From assembly GCF_005222835.1 (NCBI RefSeq), contig NZ_STGA01000029.1:248001-312000 (forward strand): a stretch of DNA of 64,000 bases, given 5' to 3'. This stretch comes from Rhizobium sp. FKY42. GTDB lineage: Bacteria; Pseudomonadota; Alphaproteobacteria; Rhizobiales; Rhizobiaceae. This document shows, one piece after another, positions 62,701-64,000 of the stretch. Position 1 is the stretch's first letter; every line of letters starts with the position of its first letter. The notes beneath the pieces were generated by a model, which had not been told where the DNA came from, did not search any database, and was given only the letters and a program-made list of their open reading frames with translations. A program made the translations under genes and the position numbers.

Positions 62701-63535
62701 CAGCGCGCAGATCGGTGCCAAACCAGCTGACAACGAGCGCCACACGTTCAAGGTTGGGGCACAGCGCCTGCAACTCGTCGAGGGATGCTTCCCAATCGGT
62801 CGCAGCCATACGGTTGTTGCGGTTGAGAATGCGGGCGCTGCCCTCACCGGTGTCTTCAGTCACCTGAACCGTCGCGTAGCCATGCTCGCTGGAGCCGGGA
62901 ATGATTGTCACGGCCCGGATCTGTCTCTCCAACGCACCGATGGGTCGCACCACCTCGAACTGCAGCAGCGGAATACGATTGCCGAAATCGCCAAGCGGCA
63001 ATCGCTCGAACACCACATAGGCAAGGCCCCGGAAGGCGGGTGCCTTGCCCGCCCCCTGCTTCGCCTCGATCAGCGGGTCCGGCAGCTGGTCTTCGGTGCC
63101 GCGGTAGAACCGCATCTGGATCGTCGTCAGGTCCAGTTCGCGGCCATCGGCCCACACGCGCCGCACATGCGCCACTTCGCCCTCGCAGAGACCCAACGCA
63201 ATATTGGCATAGTAGGTAAAGCTCTTCACCTTCTGGCCGCCGGTCGCCTTGCCGCCGCTGCGCTCTGTGCGCACCTCTTCCTCGAAGCGCGTGGCCCAGA
63301 TCAGCGTACCGCCAATGCGCATCGTGCCGTAAAGCCGGGGAATGCCGGTTCCCTCATCGGCTCCGGCCAGTCGCGCAGTTGCCAGTCGTGGACCCGTGAC
63401 AGTTGGCGAACCGAGCAGTGCCCGGTCCACCGCCGCGCCCGCCAGCCCGCCTGCCGCGCGGCCAATCATAGCGCCCACGGGCCCGAAGACGGAGCCGAGA
63501 GCCGCCCCCGCCGCCTGAAACAGAATGGTAGCCAT
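59723..63535 (-). CDS. Gene transfer agent host-specificity/tail protein (RcGTA gp15-like)
   Basis: A 1270-residue tail-tip protein of the alphaproteobacterial gene transfer agent. From the ATG at 63535 (AAGGAC upstream) it begins with a glycine-rich hydrophobic segment (ALGSVFGPVGAMIGRAAGGLAGAAVDRALLG). Then follows the tail region, a GTA TIM-barrel domain (about residues 420-730; VDGFIIGSEFRGLTSVRG, TYGADWSEYFGYHPNDGTGDVFFHLDPLW and FTELGCPAIDKGANQPN are typical) and the phage-tail-3 domain with a C-terminal carbohydrate-binding-like part. It resembles glycoside hydrolases in its barrel. Length and order next to an NlpC/P60 gene agree with g14-g15 of the Rhodobacter capsulatus cluster. Confidence 0.92.
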   Translation of the reverse strand: MATILFQAAGAALGSVFGPVGAMIGRAAGGLAGAAVDRALLGSPTVTGPRLATARLAGADEGTGIPRLYGTMRIGGTLIWATRFEEEVRTERSGGKATGGQKVKSFTYYANIALGLCEGEVAHVRRVWADGRELDLTTIQMRFYRGTEDQLPDPLIEAKQGAGKAPAFRGLAYVVFERLPLGDFGNRIPLLQFEVVRPIGALERQIRAVTIIPGSSEHGYATVQVTEDTGEGSARILNRNNRMAATDWEASLDELQALCPNLERVALVVSWFGTDLRAGECRIVPGVEFLSRDGESMLWNVAGIERADAHLVSRRHDAPAYGGTPSDESVKQAISDLKARGIEVYLYPFIMMDVAEDNTLPDPYGESKQAVYPWRGRITCHPAPGRAGSPDRTAQAASEIDQFCNRAEGYRRMVLHYADLAAAAGGVDGFIIGSEFRGLTSVRGAGNSFPFVAELVRLAADCRAKLGPSVRLTYGADWSEYFGYHPNDGTGDVFFHLDPLWASSAIDAVGIDNYMPLGDWRDSDLMGANPDGMTSAEDVAAMSRAITRGEGFDWYYASEADRKARVRSPITDGLAGKPWVFRFKDLSGWWGSHHFDRTGGTESPSPTAWVPRSKPIWFTELGCPAIDKGANQPNLFVDPKSSESGWPYFSSGGRSDAMQRRFLDSHHAYWQGDAAPANMVDADHIFVWSWDARPYPAFPQATSIWNDGENWRLGHWLTGRLGAGTLADTIAAILTDHGLTDFDVSGVCGDLTGYVQAETSSARQMLTPLVESFLLDVTEVEGRLIFRSRNKTSVPFKTIEVLAEREGEAAWSETRGHDSDFAAEAVLGFANPDLDYEQASVRSRRIPGMTNRVMRADIPGAMADEAAQTATEALLRDNHLSRRSIRFSLSPADMTLTPGDGVQLTDGPDGIYLVTRIEDGEMRRVEARRHVSIAAVGSRVSPVERVSAMAASDAFSPLVAFLDLPRFEDGEAASFARVAAFAKPWTRMLVSSSATTEGYRSRVLIERPARIGRLSAPLAAGAWGRFDRRSAIEVELPFGGLSSASEIAVQAGENRLAVMGNNGAWEVLAFATAQEVAPGRFRLSNLLRGLSGTEDAMAAGAAAGAQVVMLDEAVVPLGLTGSERGLALNWIVEPVGAKTGRYGPRQTVAGLRAETPLAPVHLKAERRSDGVSFSWVRRSRTNADDWDAFDIALDESEERYRLELLHASTGAVVAQAEVDACLHHYDLSQELSDFGIIQTSFRVRLTQLGRAVPRGIAREQVIIVRKQGVI

Positions 63536-63583
63536 GGTTGTGAAGTCCTTGGGTTTGCAAAGATGTTGGTATCCGGGGCCTTC

Positions 63584-63762
63584 ACCCCCCTCTGGTCTGC
63601 CGACCATCTCCCCCTCAAGGGGGGAGATCGGCAGGACGCGCTCGCTCGCCTTCTCTCAACTTCAAAGGTCGCCGCAATCTGAAACGTCACGAGCGATGAA
63701 GAGCCAACCACGAGTCGATCTCCCCCCTTGAGGGGGAGATGTCCGGCAGGACAGAGGGGGGT
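63584..63762. repeat. RIME-like intergenic element with 47-bp inverted arms (179 bp)
   Basis: The arms 63584-63630 and 63716-63762 are inverted copies with few mismatches, starting ACCCCCCTCTG and including CATCTCCCCCTCAAGGGG. Each arm contains its own palindrome (CTCCCCCTCAAGGGGGGAG). The structure agrees with the rhizobial intergenic mosaic elements (RIME). It lies between the partial NlpC/P60 gene and the large tail gene, both on the minus strand, and would form a long hairpin in their mRNA. Confidence 0.85.
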
Positions 63763-63765
63763 AGC

Positions 63766-64000
63766 TCAAACTCGAAGCCTGCTCTTTTCAGGCACCACCC
63801 CAAACCGGTGCACGGCCACGATCCGCCGTCGCCAGGCAGGCACGAGTGCGGAGCGCGTCACCGCCACCTGTTCGTAAGCGTGGATGAAGCTCGTCTCATC
63901 GGCCAGAATACCTGCATGTTTGGCCGCGCATCCCGCGTGCCAGCGAAACAGCAGCACATCGCCTGCCTGCATCTCAGCCTTCGGCACCGGCGCACCGAAC
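63766..64000 (-). CDS. GTA NlpC/P60 family peptidase, partial (C-terminal end)
   Basis: The frame is open to the window end, so only the last 77 residues are seen. GDVLLFRWHAGCAAKHAGILADETSFIHAYEQ is typical of the NlpC/P60 peptidase of gene transfer agents (RcGTA g14), with KHAGI holding the catalytic histidine. The N-terminal part with the catalytic cysteine lies outside. It is followed by a RIME-like element and then the large tail gene, in the order known for GTA clusters. Confidence 0.8.
   Translation of the reverse strand, partial: FGAPVPKAEMQAGDVLLFRWHAGCAAKHAGILADETSFIHAYEQVAVTRSALVPAWRRRIVAVHRFGVVPEKSRLRV

Noticed and set aside
60053-63682. Two long plus-strand open frames (658 and 544 codons) over the large GTA tail gene
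   Set aside because: The minus-strand protein has clear TIM-barrel tail motifs over its entire length; the plus frames are third-position shadows.
1-64000. CRISPR array, rRNA operon, integrase or complete insertion sequence
   Set aside because: I looked for regularly spaced direct repeats, rRNA signatures and transposase or integrase motifs and found none; mobile traces are limited to short palindromic elements and the GTA genes.

Overview
The window is a chromosomal segment of an alphaproteobacterium, most likely a member of the Rhizobiaceae (Agrobacterium/Rhizobium/Sinorhizobium group). The evidence is the two Rhizobiales-type porins, a PleC-family histidine kinase beside glnE, the cycHJKL (ccmI-E-F-H) operon next to a FeuN/FeuP/FeuQ-like signalling operon, a gene-transfer-agent tail gene, and several short palindromic intergenic repeats of the rhizobial kind. 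Most of the window is ordinary core chromosome with dense, GC-rich coding. All product names rest on reading motifs in the translated sequence; no search was run.

Layout. 0-5.3 kb: a small unknown gene, smpB, dapA, a soluble lytic transglycosylase and an alpha/beta hydrolase. 5.6-8.5 kb: two tandem paralogous porins, each with its own terminator, then tRNA-Ser(GCT). 9-15.1 kb: a ferredoxin-reductase-like flavoprotein, a PilZ-like protein, a HisC-like aminotransferase, a Sel1-repeat protein, a DUF2147 protein and AMP nucleosidase. 15.2-18.8 kb: a probable polyprenyl-phosphate-sugar envelope-modification module (flippase-like membrane protein, GT2 synthase, ArnT-like transferase). 18.8-21.7 kb: a divergent SpuC-like transaminase and PuuA-like glutamine synthetase, probably for polyamine catabolism. 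21.7-29.2 kb: lipid/diacylglycerol kinase, an MFS transporter with an internal deletion, an L,D-transpeptidase lipoprotein, a two-gene operon of an orphan double-Cache receptor and a pentameric ligand-gated ion channel homologue, a pentapeptide-repeat protein and ETF-ubiquinone oxidoreductase. 29.3-31.1 kb: a DUF4334 gene broken by a 264-bp inverted-repeat element, then an SDR protein with an altered active site. 31.2-39.6 kb: an RND efflux pump pair, an Hsp70-like protein, a degenerate uracil-DNA glycosylase, two small genes and an EamA transporter. 39.9-48 kb: pepN, pleC and convergent glnE. 48-56.2 kb, all on the minus strand: a two-component system, degP and the cytochrome c maturation operon. 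56.4-59.4 kb: a 17-kDa-antigen-like lipoprotein and feuQ-feuP-feuN. 59.5-64 kb: the 3' end of a gene-transfer-agent cluster (small membrane protein, the large TIM-barrel tail protein, and a partial NlpC/P60 peptidase running off the window).

The most unusual item is the operon at 24.25-26.43 kb. It pairs a membrane-anchored periplasmic double-Cache sensor that has no output domain with a prokaryotic Cys-loop-type (pentameric) channel. The genes are 3 bp apart and the channel's ribosome binding site lies inside the end of the sensor gene, which suggests a two-protein ligand-gated channel. The second clear result is that removing the inverted-repeat element at 29.65-29.92 kb together with one TA copy rejoins the DUF4334 gene exactly in frame, which shows a recent transposition in this strain or lineage.
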